NCBI RefSeq assembly: GCF_002904295.1
Contig: NZ_PPHG01000025.1
Span: 298,405 to 362,404, forward strand
Length of the DNA: 64,000 bases
Source of the DNA: Amycolatopsis sp. CA-128772
GTDB lineage: Bacteria; Actinomycetota; Actinomycetes; Mycobacteriales; Pseudonocardiaceae
Reading direction: 5' to 3'
Below the pieces are notes generated by a model. That model was not told the DNA's origin. It did no database searches and saw only the letters and a list, made by a program, of their open reading frames with translations. The stretch's first letter is position 1, and each line of letters begins with the position of its first letter. Below, piece by piece: positions 17,038 to 25,517 of this stretch. Both the position numbers and the translations under genes were made by a program.

Positions 17038-19332
17038 TCATTCCGAGCGCAACGTGTCCAACCGGGTCACCTGCCTCAGCAACGGCATCGTCAGCACGGT
17101 CACCAGCAGGACCGCCACCACCGTGGTCCCCGCCAGTGCGAGCAGCACCGGGACGTCGATGATCATCGGCCGGTCCGCCAGCCGCAGCATCGGCGCGGTC
17201 AGCCCGAGCCCCGCCGCGACCGCCAGCACCACGCCGACCACCACCGGGATCGCCGTCTGCCACAGCGCCCCGCGAGCCAGCACCCCGATCGGCACGCCGG
17301 CCGCGGACAGCGCGGCGAGAGGTCGCCGCCGTTCGCTGGTCTGCTCGATCGACAGCATCAGCAGGCTCATCGCGGCCACCGCCAGCACGAACAGCGACGC
17401 GGTGATCAGCACCGAGCGGAAGCTCCGCACCATCCGGTCGTCCTCGGCGCGGAAGTCGTCGAGGTAGTCGCTCTCGACGATGGTGGCGTTCCAGGCGAAC
17501 GGCCGGAGGGCCCGCGCGACGTTGTCGGTCAGGGCCTGCGGATCGCCGGTGCCCGACACGTAGACCGCGACCGACGAGCCCGGGAGCGGGAGCCCGCCGA
17601 GCGCGCCCGGCGTGGCGAGCAGCCGTCCCTCGGACGTGGCCACCGGGCTGTCCTCCCGCACCACCTTGATGCCGGCGGGCAGCGTCCACTCCGGACCGTC
17701 CACCGCCCGGCCGTGGGAGAAGCTCTGCAGGTGCACCTGTCCCGCCGGCGCCGCCACCCCCGGCGACGACACGACGTAGAAGACGTCACCGTCGGCGCAG
17801 TCGCCGATGTTCGCCTCCACCCCGAGCGCCACGCAGTCGCCGACCACGCCGTAGCTCTCACCTGTCCCGGACCGGAACCCGATGGTCCGGGACAGGTGCG
17901 TCCCGGTCGCCCCGGGCACCGCCCCCGCCAGCCGGGTCACCTCCGCCTCGTGCGCGGTGTTCGTCATCACCCGCACCGGCGCCACGGCCACGCCGTCCGG
18001 GAGTGTCCAGTGCCGGCTGCCGGCGGAGAGCGAGGTGACCACCCCCTGGGTCAGGATCATGCCGGCCAGCACGACGACCAGGCCGGACACCACGCGGCTG
18101 GCCGTACCGCTGTCCAGCTGCAGCCGCCGGACCGCCAGCTGCCACGACGGCGACCCGCCGTTCAGCCGTGCCACCAGCCACTCGACCAGCCACGGCAGCA
18201 GCGTCGTGACACCCACCAGCAGGAACACGCTGCCCGCCGTGAGCACCAGCCCCGCGGTGGCGTCGCCGTCGCCCCGCTCGAAGGCCAGGGTCACGGCCAG
18301 CAGCAGCACCCCGATCGCGGTGATCGCCCAGCGCCACCACGTCCGCCGCCGCACCGGCTTGCCCTGACGGACCACGCCGAGCGGTTCCACGATCGTCCGG
18401 CGCAGCCCGAACAGCGCCGAGCCGACCGCGAGCCCGGGTACCAGCAGCACGATCACCACGACCAGCGGCCACGGCGGCACGAAGTCCTCCGGGAAGATCC
18501 GCAGGCCGAACGGCAGGATGTCCGCGACGAACGTGCGCAGCACGGCGAAGAACCCGATGCCCGCCGCGAGCCCGATACCCGCCCCGACCAGCGACTCCGC
18601 CGCCGCGACCCGCTTGACCTGCCGGGCGTCGAGCCCGATCAGCCGCAACGCGGCGAGCCGGCGTTCCCGCTGCGCCGCCCCCATCCGCGACGCGGTGGTC
18701 ACGAAGATCAGCAGCGGCAGCAGCAGCACCGCCGCGATCGGCAGGACGAAGACCAGCACCGCCACCGGCTGCCCGGCTCCGGCGCCGGACCTGCCGAACG
18801 CGTAGACCACGTTGCCCTCGGTGCCTTCGGCCTGGATCTGCGCGGCGGTCACCCCGTAGTACGCGGTCAGATCGCCGGCGCCGGCAACGCCGTCCCGCGA
18901 GATCCGGCCGGCCACGTGTCCCGGCAGCTGGGCCTGCAGCGAACCGCCGCCGGCCGACGCCAGCCTCGCGGCCAGCTCCGGGGACACGAGCAGCTCGCCC
19001 GGCGCGGGCAGCCGGTCGACGCCCGGCGGCACCGGCGAGCCCGGGCCGGTCGCCGCGACCGCGGTGACCTTGACGAGGTCCTCGCCGATCGTCGGGAACC
19101 AGTTGTAGGTCAGCAGCGGCGCGACGCCCGCGCGCGGCTCGGTGACCGGCTTGATCGCCGCCGCCCGCTCCGCCTGCGCGCCGACCAGGTGCTGCACCGC
19201 CGCGGCGGGCAGCAGCACGGCGACCGCGAGCGCGATCCCGAACGCGGTCATCGCCAGGCGCAGCAGCGCCGCACCGGACATCCGGCCGCCCCCGACGGCC
19301 AGCCGGAGGCCCAGCGCCAGGTCCCGCATCAT
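17038..19332 (-). CDS. FtsX/MacB-type ABC transporter permease
   Basis: A 764-residue membrane protein with the duplicated FtsX architecture. One helix near the N-terminus is followed by a large extracytoplasmic domain and a three-helix FtsX core (GQPVAVLVFVLPIAAVLLLP to RRLAALRLIGLDARQVKRVAAAE). A second extracytoplasmic domain and a second core (FRSVLITASLFVLAVAAMSLL, RRPLAALSAAGVPIGVLARG) complete it. Such permeases export antibiotics, peptides or lipids or act mechanically on the envelope. ATG 19332 overlaps the stop of the ATPase gene (ATGA). With the upstream PadR gene it forms the familiar PadR-ATPase-permease operon, often a drug- or envelope-stress-induced exporter. Confidence 0.88.
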   Translation of the reverse strand: MMRDLALGLRLAVGGGRMSGAALLRLAMTAFGIALAVAVLLPAAAVQHLVGAQAERAAAIKPVTEPRAGVAPLLTYNWFPTIGEDLVKVTAVAATGPGSPVPPGVDRLPAPGELLVSPELAARLASAGGGSLQAQLPGHVAGRISRDGVAGAGDLTAYYGVTAAQIQAEGTEGNVVYAFGRSGAGAGQPVAVLVFVLPIAAVLLLPLLIFVTTASRMGAAQRERRLAALRLIGLDARQVKRVAAAESLVGAGIGLAAGIGFFAVLRTFVADILPFGLRIFPEDFVPPWPLVVVIVLLVPGLAVGSALFGLRRTIVEPLGVVRQGKPVRRRTWWRWAITAIGVLLLAVTLAFERGDGDATAGLVLTAGSVFLLVGVTTLLPWLVEWLVARLNGGSPSWQLAVRRLQLDSGTASRVVSGLVVVLAGMILTQGVVTSLSAGSRHWTLPDGVAVAPVRVMTNTAHEAEVTRLAGAVPGATGTHLSRTIGFRSGTGESYGVVGDCVALGVEANIGDCADGDVFYVVSSPGVAAPAGQVHLQSFSHGRAVDGPEWTLPAGIKVVREDSPVATSEGRLLATPGALGGLPLPGSSVAVYVSGTGDPQALTDNVARALRPFAWNATIVESDYLDDFRAEDDRMVRSFRSVLITASLFVLAVAAMSLLMLSIEQTSERRRPLAALSAAGVPIGVLARGALWQTAIPVVVGVVLAVAAGLGLTAPMLRLADRPMIIDVPVLLALAGTTVVAVLLVTVLTMPLLRQVTRLDTLRSE

Positions 19333-20012
19333 GCGGCCGGCTCCCGGTCCAGGGTGCGCCCGTCGAGCACCGTGACTTCGCGATCCGAGTAGGCGGCCAC
19401 CCGCGGCTCGTGGGTCACCAGCACCACCGCGGCGTGCGACTCCCGCGCCGCCTGGGTGAGCAGCTGCATGACCTTCTCGCCGTTGAGCGAGTCGAGCGCA
19501 CCGGTCGGTTCGTCGGCGAAGACCACTTTCGGTCCCGTCACCAGCGCCCGCGCCACCGCCACCCGCTGCGCCTGCCCGCCGGACACATCGCCGGGCCGGC
19601 GTTTCGCCAGCTCGCCGACCTCCAGCCGGGCGAGCCAGTCGGCCGCCCTGGCCTCGGCCTGCTTCCGCCGGGACCCGGTCAGCCGCAGCGGAAGGGCGAC
19701 GTTTTCCAGGCACGACAGCTCGGGGACGAGCTGGCCGAACTGGAACACGAAGCCGAAGTCGGTGCGCCGCAGCGCACTGCGCCCCTTGTCGTCCATCCCG
19801 GCGAGGTCGGCACCGCGGTAGCTGATCGTGCCGGCGTCCGGCCGGATGATGCCGGCGAGGCAGTGCAGCAGCGTCGACTTCCCCGATCCGGACGAGCCCA
19901 TGATCGCGAGCACCTCCCCCGCCGAGACGGACAGCCCCGCCCCGTCGAGCGCCCGCGTCGGGCCGAACGACTTGTGCAGTCCCCGGCCGACGAGCAACGG
20001 CGTTCCGGTCAT
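19329..20012 (-). CDS. LolD/MacB-type ABC transporter ATPase
   Basis: A 227-residue nucleotide-binding subunit with all motifs: Walker A GSSGSGKST, Q-loop FQFGQLVPELS, signature DVSGGQAQRVAVARAL, Walker B KVVFADEPTGALDS and switch His in VLVTHEPRVA. The length and the EPTGALDS signature are those of the LolD/MacB group, which pairs with FtsX-like permeases. Its ATG overlaps the PadR stop codon by one base (TGATG) and its stop overlaps the permease start, so all three proteins are probably made from one transcript. Confidence 0.93.
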   Translation of the reverse strand: MTGTPLLVGRGLHKSFGPTRALDGAGLSVSAGEVLAIMGSSGSGKSTLLHCLAGIIRPDAGTISYRGADLAGMDDKGRSALRRTDFGFVFQFGQLVPELSCLENVALPLRLTGSRRKQAEARAADWLARLEVGELAKRRPGDVSGGQAQRVAVARALVTGPKVVFADEPTGALDSLNGEKVMQLLTQAARESHAAVVLVTHEPRVAAYSDREVTVLDGRTLDREPAA

Positions 20013-20533
20013 CAGCGCACCGCCTTTCCGAGCTCGCCGAGGCGCGCGGCGGTGAGCTCCAGCCACCGCAGGTCCGCCTCGAGGTGGAAGAGCGCGTGAT
20101 CGCAGATCAGCTGATCGGCGAGGTCGCCCCCGGTTTTGCGCCGGGTGAGGGCCCGCATCGCGTTCAGGTGCTCGCCGCGCTGGACCTCGAGCACGTCGGC
20201 GGCGCTGCGCCCGGACAGCAGAGCCAGCACCACCTTCGTGTAGAGCGTGTTCTGCAGGTACGGCTGCGGGCTTTCCGGCGTGCGCAGCCACGTCTCGACA
20301 TCGGTGACCCCGGCGTCGGTGATCGTGTAGCGCTTGCGCTCCGGCCCTTCCCCGCTCTCGACGCCGGCGACCTCGACCATGCCGTGGCGGAGCAGCCGCG
20401 ACAGCGTCGAATAGACCTGGCCGTAAGCCAGCGGGCGGTCCTGCCCGAACTGCTCGTCGTAGGCCCGTTTCAGGTCGTAACCGTGCCGCGGCCCGGCCTC
20501 GAGCAACCCGAGCAAGGTATGCGAAATCGACAT
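20012..20533 (-). CDS. PadR-family transcriptional repressor
   Basis: A 173-residue PadR regulator. The winged helix is ISHTLLGLLEAGPRHGYDLKR, then LAYGQVYSTLSRLLRHGMVEV and the wing ERKRYTITDAG. A C-terminal helical domain for dimerisation follows (subfamily with Vir_act_alpha_C-like tail). ATG 20533 follows GAGGAGGGATC; an earlier in-frame ATG would place the start upstream of this site. It heads the exporter operon and most likely represses it, being released when an exported compound binds. Confidence 0.9.
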   Translation of the reverse strand: MSISHTLLGLLEAGPRHGYDLKRAYDEQFGQDRPLAYGQVYSTLSRLLRHGMVEVAGVESGEGPERKRYTITDAGVTDVETWLRTPESPQPYLQNTLYTKVVLALLSGRSAADVLEVQRGEHLNAMRALTRRKTGGDLADQLICDHALFHLEADLRWLELTAARLGELGKAVR

Positions 20534-20578
20534 CCCCTGATCCCTCCTCGACCCCGGCATCCCGGGGCTGAGGATCAC

Positions 20579-20610
20579 TATACCAAAGGTGTATACGCAG
20601 GGTGTATACC
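20579..20610. promoter_or_regulatory. Repeated GTGTATAC operator-like sites before the PadR operon
   Basis: Two copies of GTGTATAC, each containing the palindrome GTATAC (20591-20596 and 20604-20609), lie one helical turn apart. TATACC-aaa-GGTGTATA (20579-20595) forms an additional imperfect inverted repeat. On the minus strand a TATAGT hexamer at the same place could be the -10 box, so the sites would overlap the promoter, as expected for PadR autorepression. Confidence 0.55.
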
Positions 20611-20647
20611 ACCGCGATATAGCAGGTTCGCGCAGGTCGGAGGGGTC

Positions 20648-21472
20648 CTACTTCGCGAGCAGGGTGAGCAGCCGGGCCACCTCGTCCCGGACCGCGTCCC
20701 GGCCGGGAGCCAGGTAGCGGCGAGGGTCCGTGACGGTCCCGTGCTCTCCGAGGGCCGAGCGCACCGAGGCCGTGAGCACCTGGTTCAGCCGCGTGCCGAT
20801 GTTGACCTTGACGATGCCGCTCGCCACCGCCCCGCGCAGGCCCTCGTCCGGGACGCCGGAGGAGCCGTGCAGCACCAGCGGCACCGGGACGCTCCCGGCG
20901 AGCGCGGCGATCAGCGATTCGTCGAGCACCGCGCTGCGGTCGGCCATGGCGTGCGAGGAGCCGACGGCCACCGCGAGCGAGTCCACGCCCGTCGCCGCGA
21001 CGAACTCGCGGGCCTCCGCCGGGTCCGTGCGGACACCGGGGGCGTGGGCGCCGTCCTTGCCGCCGATCTCGCCGAGCTCCGCCTCGACGCGGCACCCCGC
21101 CGCGTGGCAGCGTTCGACGACCGCCTTCGTCCGGGTCACGTTCTCGGCGTAGGGCAACGCCGCGGCGTCGAACATGACCGACGTGATGCCCAGGTCCAGG
21201 CCCTCCCGGATCAGCTCCTCGTCCTCGATGTGGTCGAGGTGGACCAGGACGGGCACGGTCGCGGTCTCGGCCAGCCGCAGGCAGGCGAGCGCGAACGGCG
21301 CGAGCGAACCGTGGTAGCGGACGGCGTTCTGCGAGATCTGCAGGACCACCGGGAGCCCGCAGAGCTCCGCGCCGGCCACGACGGCCTCGGCGTGCTCGAT
21401 CAGGATCGCGTTGAACGCCCCGATCGCGCGCCGCTGCGCGCGCAGGTCGTCCAGCAAGGCAGCCCAGTTCAT
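20648..21472 (-). CDS. Class II aldolase (fructose/tagatose-bisphosphate aldolase family)
   Basis: A 274-residue class II aldolase. PVLVHLDHIEDEELI contains the first zinc ligands (H-L-D-H), RVEAELGEIGGKDG is the conserved second block, and VLHGSSGVPDEGLRGAVASGIVKVN carries the remaining His ligand and the phosphate-binding loop. Members split tagatose-1,6- or fructose-1,6-bisphosphate into dihydroxyacetone phosphate and glyceraldehyde-3-phosphate. The start overlaps the PfkB stop (21472/21469). Next to an AgaS-type protein and a PfkB kinase, tagatose-1,6-bisphosphate is the likely substrate, giving the last step of galactosamine breakdown. Confidence 0.85.
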   Translation of the reverse strand: MNWAALLDDLRAQRRAIGAFNAILIEHAEAVVAGAELCGLPVVLQISQNAVRYHGSLAPFALACLRLAETATVPVLVHLDHIEDEELIREGLDLGITSVMFDAAALPYAENVTRTKAVVERCHAAGCRVEAELGEIGGKDGAHAPGVRTDPAEAREFVAATGVDSLAVAVGSSHAMADRSAVLDESLIAALAGSVPVPLVLHGSSGVPDEGLRGAVASGIVKVNIGTRLNQVLTASVRSALGEHGTVTDPRRYLAPGRDAVRDEVARLLTLLAK

Positions 21473-22377
21473 CGGATCCTTTCCACCTTCACGTCACGAA
21501 TCCACCGGTCCCTGGCCGCGACGTCGATCTCGCCGGCGACCGGCCGCAGCACCGCGGCAGCCGACGTGGCGACGACGTCCGCGAGCGCGGCCGGCCAGTC
21601 CACTTCGGGCGCCGTCAGGTGCATGGCCAGCGCCGCGGCACCCGCGTCTCCGGCCCCGGCCGAATTGCCGGTGACGACTTCGGCGGGCCGGGCGCGCCAG
21701 CTGCCCTGGGCGGTGACGGCGATCGCACCCTCGGCGCCCAAGGTGGCCACCACCGCGGGTGCTCCCGCGGCCACGAGGTCCGGACCGGCGTCGGACCCGG
21801 CCAGCTCCGCCAGCTCGTCCTCGTTCGGCATCAGCACCGCGCCGCTCGCGGCGGCCTCGCGGAGGGCGGCGCCGGAGACGTCGGCGATGACCGGCACGCC
21901 CTGCCGGACGCACAGCCGGGCCAGCTTCGCCGGGACGTCGGCCTCCAGCCCCTCGGGCACGCTGCCGGAGATCACGACGGCACCGGCCGGCAGCTCGGCG
22001 CGAAGAGCGGCGAAGATATCGTCTTCCGCCGTCTCGCCGGCCGGAAAACCGTTCTCCTGCAGCATCGTCGTCCCGTCGGCCGGAGTCACCACCGCCACGG
22101 TGCGCCGCACCGCGGGCAGGGCCGGGACGAGCCGGTGCGCGAGGCCCAGCTCCGCCAGCCCGGTCCGGAACTCGTCGGGTGCCCGGGTCGTCGTCAGCGC
22201 CAGCACGAGGCTCTCGCCACCCAGTGCGCGAACCACCGCGGCGACGTTGACGCCCTTGCCGCCGGCGCGGGACCGGACGTCCGGGACCCGGGTGGTCCCG
22301 CCCGGGCGCAGCGCGTCCACCCGGTAGGTCACGTCGACGGCGGGGTTGAGGGTGACCGTGATGATCCGGCGGTTCAC
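21469..22377 (-). CDS. PfkB-family kinase (1-phosphofructokinase/tagatose-6-phosphate kinase-like)
   Basis: A 302-residue PfkB kinase. ITVTLNPAVDVTYRVDAL at the N-terminus and the glycine-rich RAGGKGVNVAAVVRALGG are typical of the LacC/FruK branch that phosphorylates sugar phosphates. SGSVPEGLE and the catalytic GNSAGAGDAGAAA loop (Asp base) follow; the loop differs slightly from the usual G-A-G-D-S/T. A GTG start overlaps the transporter stop (GTGA). In this operon it would convert tagatose-6-phosphate to the 1,6-bisphosphate used by the aldolase encoded next. Fructose-1-phosphate is the main alternative. Confidence 0.8.
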   Translation of the reverse strand: MNRRIITVTLNPAVDVTYRVDALRPGGTTRVPDVRSRAGGKGVNVAAVVRALGGESLVLALTTTRAPDEFRTGLAELGLAHRLVPALPAVRRTVAVVTPADGTTMLQENGFPAGETAEDDIFAALRAELPAGAVVISGSVPEGLEADVPAKLARLCVRQGVPVIADVSGAALREAAASGAVLMPNEDELAELAGSDAGPDLVAAGAPAVVATLGAEGAIAVTAQGSWRARPAEVVTGNSAGAGDAGAAALAMHLTAPEVDWPAALADVVATSAAAVLRPVAGEIDVAARDRWIRDVKVERIR

Positions 22378-23291
22378 GGCGCCGCGCTGTCCAGGACCGG
22401 TTCGGCGGTCCGTTCCGCGCGGTACACCATCAGGGTCGAGCCGGCCAGCGCCAGCACGATGCCCGCGAGCTGGAAGCCGGTGGGTGCGGCGCCGAAGAAC
22501 AACAGCGACAGGACGATGGTCAACACGGGCGCGAGCGCGTTGGTCACCGGCGCCACGATCGACGCCTTGCCGCGGCTCATCGCCATCACGAGGAACAGCG
22601 CGCCGACCGCGTTGAGCAGCTGGGTGCCCGCGGTGAGCGCGGGCGCCTGCCACGGGAAGCCCAGCGGCAGCCCGCCCGTCATCAGCACGGCGACCGGGAT
22701 CAGCAGCAGCCCGCTGACGGTCATCCAGCCGAACGTCGAAGCGTCGTCCACCCCGGCGAGCGCGGCCTTGCGCATGAAGAACGCCTGGACGCCCCACGCC
22801 ACACAGACGAGAACGGCCAGCGCGAGGTAGAGCCAGCCGCTGGTCCCACTGTCCCCTGTGGACACCGAGAACAGGACGACGGCGACGAGCGCGAGCAGCA
22901 CGCCGGCCCACGACCACCCGCCGAGCCGTTCCCGCAACGCGACGAACGCCAGCAGCACCGTGACCGCGGGCGAAAGCGCGACGATCGGGAAGATCACGTA
23001 GGCCGGGCCGATCGTGAGGGCCTTGAACAGCAGCAGCTGCCCACCGGCACCGGTGAGCCCGATCGCCAGCCCGTACCCGGCGGCGACCCGGCCGCGGTCG
23101 AACTTCCTGCCGCGCAGGGAGAACCACGCGGGCACGAGCATGGTGAGCGCCCAGACGACGTACACCATTGGGTCGGGGTAGGCGTACAGTTTCGTGGGCA
23201 GGCTGGAAATGGCGCCCCACACACCCCAGAACACCACCAGCAGCCCCGCGTACGGGATCCACCCGCGGGTGGGCACACCTGATCCGGTCAT
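22374..23291 (-). CDS. EamA/DMT-superfamily transporter
   Basis: A 305-residue protein with ten hydrophobic helices arranged as two EamA repeats. VFPIVALSPAVTVLLAFVALRERLG marks the end of the first half and SIVAPVTNALAPVLTIVLSLLFFG the end of the second, both with the conserved Pro and Glu/Phe positions of the family. EamA carriers move metabolites such as sugars, amino acids or nucleosides. It sits inside the putative galactosamine catabolic operon between kinase genes, so it may take up a monosaccharide released outside the cell or export an excess intermediate. Confidence 0.82.
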   Translation of the reverse strand: MTGSGVPTRGWIPYAGLLVVFWGVWGAISSLPTKLYAYPDPMVYVVWALTMLVPAWFSLRGRKFDRGRVAAGYGLAIGLTGAGGQLLLFKALTIGPAYVIFPIVALSPAVTVLLAFVALRERLGGWSWAGVLLALVAVVLFSVSTGDSGTSGWLYLALAVLVCVAWGVQAFFMRKAALAGVDDASTFGWMTVSGLLLIPVAVLMTGGLPLGFPWQAPALTAGTQLLNAVGALFLVMAMSRGKASIVAPVTNALAPVLTIVLSLLFFGAAPTGFQLAGIVLALAGSTLMVYRAERTAEPVLDSAAP

Positions 23292-23301
23292 CTCGGGCTC
23301 C

Positions 23302-24258
23302 TCAGTGCGGCAGGGACGCGGTCGAGTGGACTTGCTCGGCCCGCAACGGGTGTCCGTGCAGGCGCGCCGCGTAGAGCGCGGCACCGATGTGCGGTTCCAG
23401 CAGCGGTTCGCGCAGGTCGTACGCCAGGGCGAGCGCGTCGCGGAACGACGCCAGCACGTGCGCCGACCCGAACACGCCGCCGGAGTACGACAGCGGAACC
23501 CGTTGTGCGGTCTCGAACCCGAGCGCGGACCGGCCGACGTCCACGAGCAGCGCGAGCTCCCGCCCGGCTTCCCGCAGCACCCCGGTCGCGACCGCGTCGC
23601 CGGCCTCGGCGGCCCGGGTCACGACCTTGCTCAGGCCCGCGATCCGGCCGCGGTCGCCGTGCCACCGGTTCACGACGACGTCGATCGCGTCGAAGTCGAC
23701 GGTGAGGCCGAGCGCCGCACGCAGCTCTTCGACGAGCGGCCCGGCGGGCAGCCGCCCGTCCACCATGCGGCTGAAGGCGTTCAGGCCCTGGATCGCAACC
23801 CAGTAGCCGGAGCCTTCGTCGCCGAAGAGCTCGCTCCAGCCTCCCCCGCGCCACTGCCTGCCGTCGTGTTCGCCGTACGCGATCGAGCCGGTGCCGGCGA
23901 CGACGTTGATGCCGTCGATCGCCCCCAGCGATCCGGCCCAGCCGCAGATCATGTCGTTGCCGCAGCGGTAGTTCCGCGTCCCGAGGACCCGGGCGGGGAC
24001 CGCGTCCAGCACCGGCACGTCGGCACTGATCTCCCCGTAGGCAGGCAGGCCGAAGAAGGCGTAGGTGATGTCCGAAACCGGAATGCCCGCCGCCTCGCAC
24101 ACTTCGCCGATCCCCTGACGCAGCAGGGGTTCCACGATCTGCATGCCTTCCATCAGGTAGTACACGCTCGCGGTCCGGGCCTCCGCGACGACCCGGCCGC
24201 CGGGATCGATCAGGCAGAACGCCGTCTTCGTCCCGCCGCCGTCGACACCGAGGAACAT
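23302..24258 (-). CDS. BadF/BcrA-type sugar kinase (N-acetylglucosamine/galactosamine kinase-like)
   Basis: A 318-residue ASKHA-fold kinase. FLGVDGGGTKTAFCLID is the phosphate-1 motif, NVVAGTGSIAYGEHDGRQWRGGGW is the phosphate-2/substrate region typical of the BadF/BcrA/NAGK family, and FGDEGSGYWVAIQGL is the signature following it. Family members phosphorylate N-acetylglucosamine or glucosamine. Given its AgaS, PfkB and aldolase neighbours I infer galactosamine (or N-acetylgalactosamine) as substrate, yielding the 6-phosphate. The start is 1 base from the stop of the SIS gene, so the two are coupled. Confidence 0.8.
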   Translation of the reverse strand: MFLGVDGGGTKTAFCLIDPGGRVVAEARTASVYYLMEGMQIVEPLLRQGIGEVCEAAGIPVSDITYAFFGLPAYGEISADVPVLDAVPARVLGTRNYRCGNDMICGWAGSLGAIDGINVVAGTGSIAYGEHDGRQWRGGGWSELFGDEGSGYWVAIQGLNAFSRMVDGRLPAGPLVEELRAALGLTVDFDAIDVVVNRWHGDRGRIAGLSKVVTRAAEAGDAVATGVLREAGRELALLVDVGRSALGFETAQRVPLSYSGGVFGSAHVLASFRDALALAYDLREPLLEPHIGAALYAARLHGHPLRAEQVHSTASLPH

Positions 24259-24259
24259 T

Positions 24260-25390
24260 TCAGCTCACCTCCGGCGCGGCGAAGCCGTGGATGACCACGC
24301 CCTGCACGACGCGGTTCACCTCCCCGTCGGGGAACGGGTTGTCCGGGGCCACGCCCAGCGCGAGCGAGCAGGCGAGCGCCGTGGTCTGCGCCGCGATGAC
24401 GGCCAGTAACGCGTACCCGGCGAGGGGAAGGCCGGGGGGCGAGGGCACCGGCCACGTTCGTGCGCCGCCGAACTCGCCGGGATCGTCCCCGCCCACCACG
24501 ACCACCCGCTCCGCGCCGAGGGACTGCACCAGCTCGCGCGCGATGTCGCCGTCGTAGCGCCGCGCGTGCGGATCGGTGGACCGGAAGACCACGGCGATGG
24601 TGCGTTCGTCGAGCACCGACTTCGGCCCGTGCCGGAAGCCCAGCGCGGAATCGGCGAGGCCGACCACCTCGCCCCGGGTCAGTTCGAGGCACTTGAGCGC
24701 GGCCTCCCGCGCGAGCCCGCGAAGCGGCCCGGAACCGAGGAACACCAGCCGGGCCGGCTTGGCGCCGGAAATCGCCGTCGCGTGTTCCGCGGCGCCGCCG
24801 AGCACAGTGGACCCCGCGTGCGCCAGCGCCTCGACGTCGACCTCCACGCCGAAGGCGAGCAGGGCCGCCAGTGCCATCCCGGTGAACGACGACGTCATCG
24901 CGAACCCGCGGTCGTTGACCTCGTCCGGCAGGGCCAGCACGACCGCGTTCCCGGCGCCGGACCACCGCCGCGCGAGCTGTCCTTCCGGGTCGCACGTGAT
25001 CACCAGGTGCCGCAGCCCGGGCGTCAGCTCGTTCAGCAGGTCCGCCGCCGCGACGGACTCGGGGCTGTTTCCACTGCGCGCGAACGACACCAGGAGGGTC
25101 GGCCGGTCGTCCACGACCACGGCGAGCGGGTCGGCCACGATCTCCGTGGTCGCGATGGCCTCGACCGGCCGGCCGAGGTGGCGCGCGAGATCGCGGGCCA
25201 CGACCTCGCCGATGAACGCCGAAGTCCCCGCACCGGTGAGCACGATCCGCCGGCCGGGCCGCCCGACCAGCTTTTCGATGTCCGGCCGGGCCCGCCGCAC
25301 CGCCTCCGCCACCCGGGTCCAGGTGGCGGGCTGCTGCTCGATCTCCCGCGCGGTCCGGCTGTCGCCGGACCACCGCCCGCTGCTGTGCAT
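24260..25390 (-). CDS. agaS: AgaS-like SIS-domain sugar phosphate deaminase/isomerase
   Basis: A 376-residue protein with two SIS domains. The first has VLTGAGTSAFIGEVVARDLA and VSFARSGNSPESVAAADL (Ser/Thr residues binding the sugar phosphate). The second has VFLGSGPLRGLAREAALKCLELTRGEV and the conserved FRHGPKSVLDERT. This arrangement, with E-A-A-L-K-x-L-E-L-T and R-H-G-P, is that of AgaS, which deaminates galactosamine-6-phosphate to tagatose-6-phosphate, rather than of GlmS (no glutaminase domain). ATG 25390 follows GGAGGCAGCACCT. It is the first gene of the catabolic operon and divergent from the DeoR regulator. Confidence 0.8.
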   Translation of the reverse strand: MHSSGRWSGDSRTAREIEQQPATWTRVAEAVRRARPDIEKLVGRPGRRIVLTGAGTSAFIGEVVARDLARHLGRPVEAIATTEIVADPLAVVVDDRPTLLVSFARSGNSPESVAAADLLNELTPGLRHLVITCDPEGQLARRWSGAGNAVVLALPDEVNDRGFAMTSSFTGMALAALLAFGVEVDVEALAHAGSTVLGGAAEHATAISGAKPARLVFLGSGPLRGLAREAALKCLELTRGEVVGLADSALGFRHGPKSVLDERTIAVVFRSTDPHARRYDGDIARELVQSLGAERVVVVGGDDPGEFGGARTWPVPSPPGLPLAGYALLAVIAAQTTALACSLALGVAPDNPFPDGEVNRVVQGVVIHGFAAPEVS

Positions 25391-25408
25391 AGGTGCTGCC
25401 TCCGAATT

Positions 25409-25427
25409 TCCGGGACGTACTCCCGGA
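25409..25427. promoter_or_regulatory. Perfect inverted repeat between agaS and the DeoR-type gene
   Basis: TCCGGGA-cgtac-TCCCGGA is a perfect 7-base inverted repeat 19 bases upstream of the agaS start in the 127-base divergent region. It may be an operator or a leader hairpin. A separate GCGTTTCG motif at about 25488-25495 lies nearer the regulator start and is shared with the long inverted repeat after that gene. Confidence 0.4.
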
Positions 25428-25517
25428 GGTTCACCCGCTGCCGCACGAGCGGGCAAGGCCCGGTGGCCAAGTGCGCATCCGGAGTGAGCGTTTCGCCGGC
25501 TGTCGTAAGCTCGGCCC

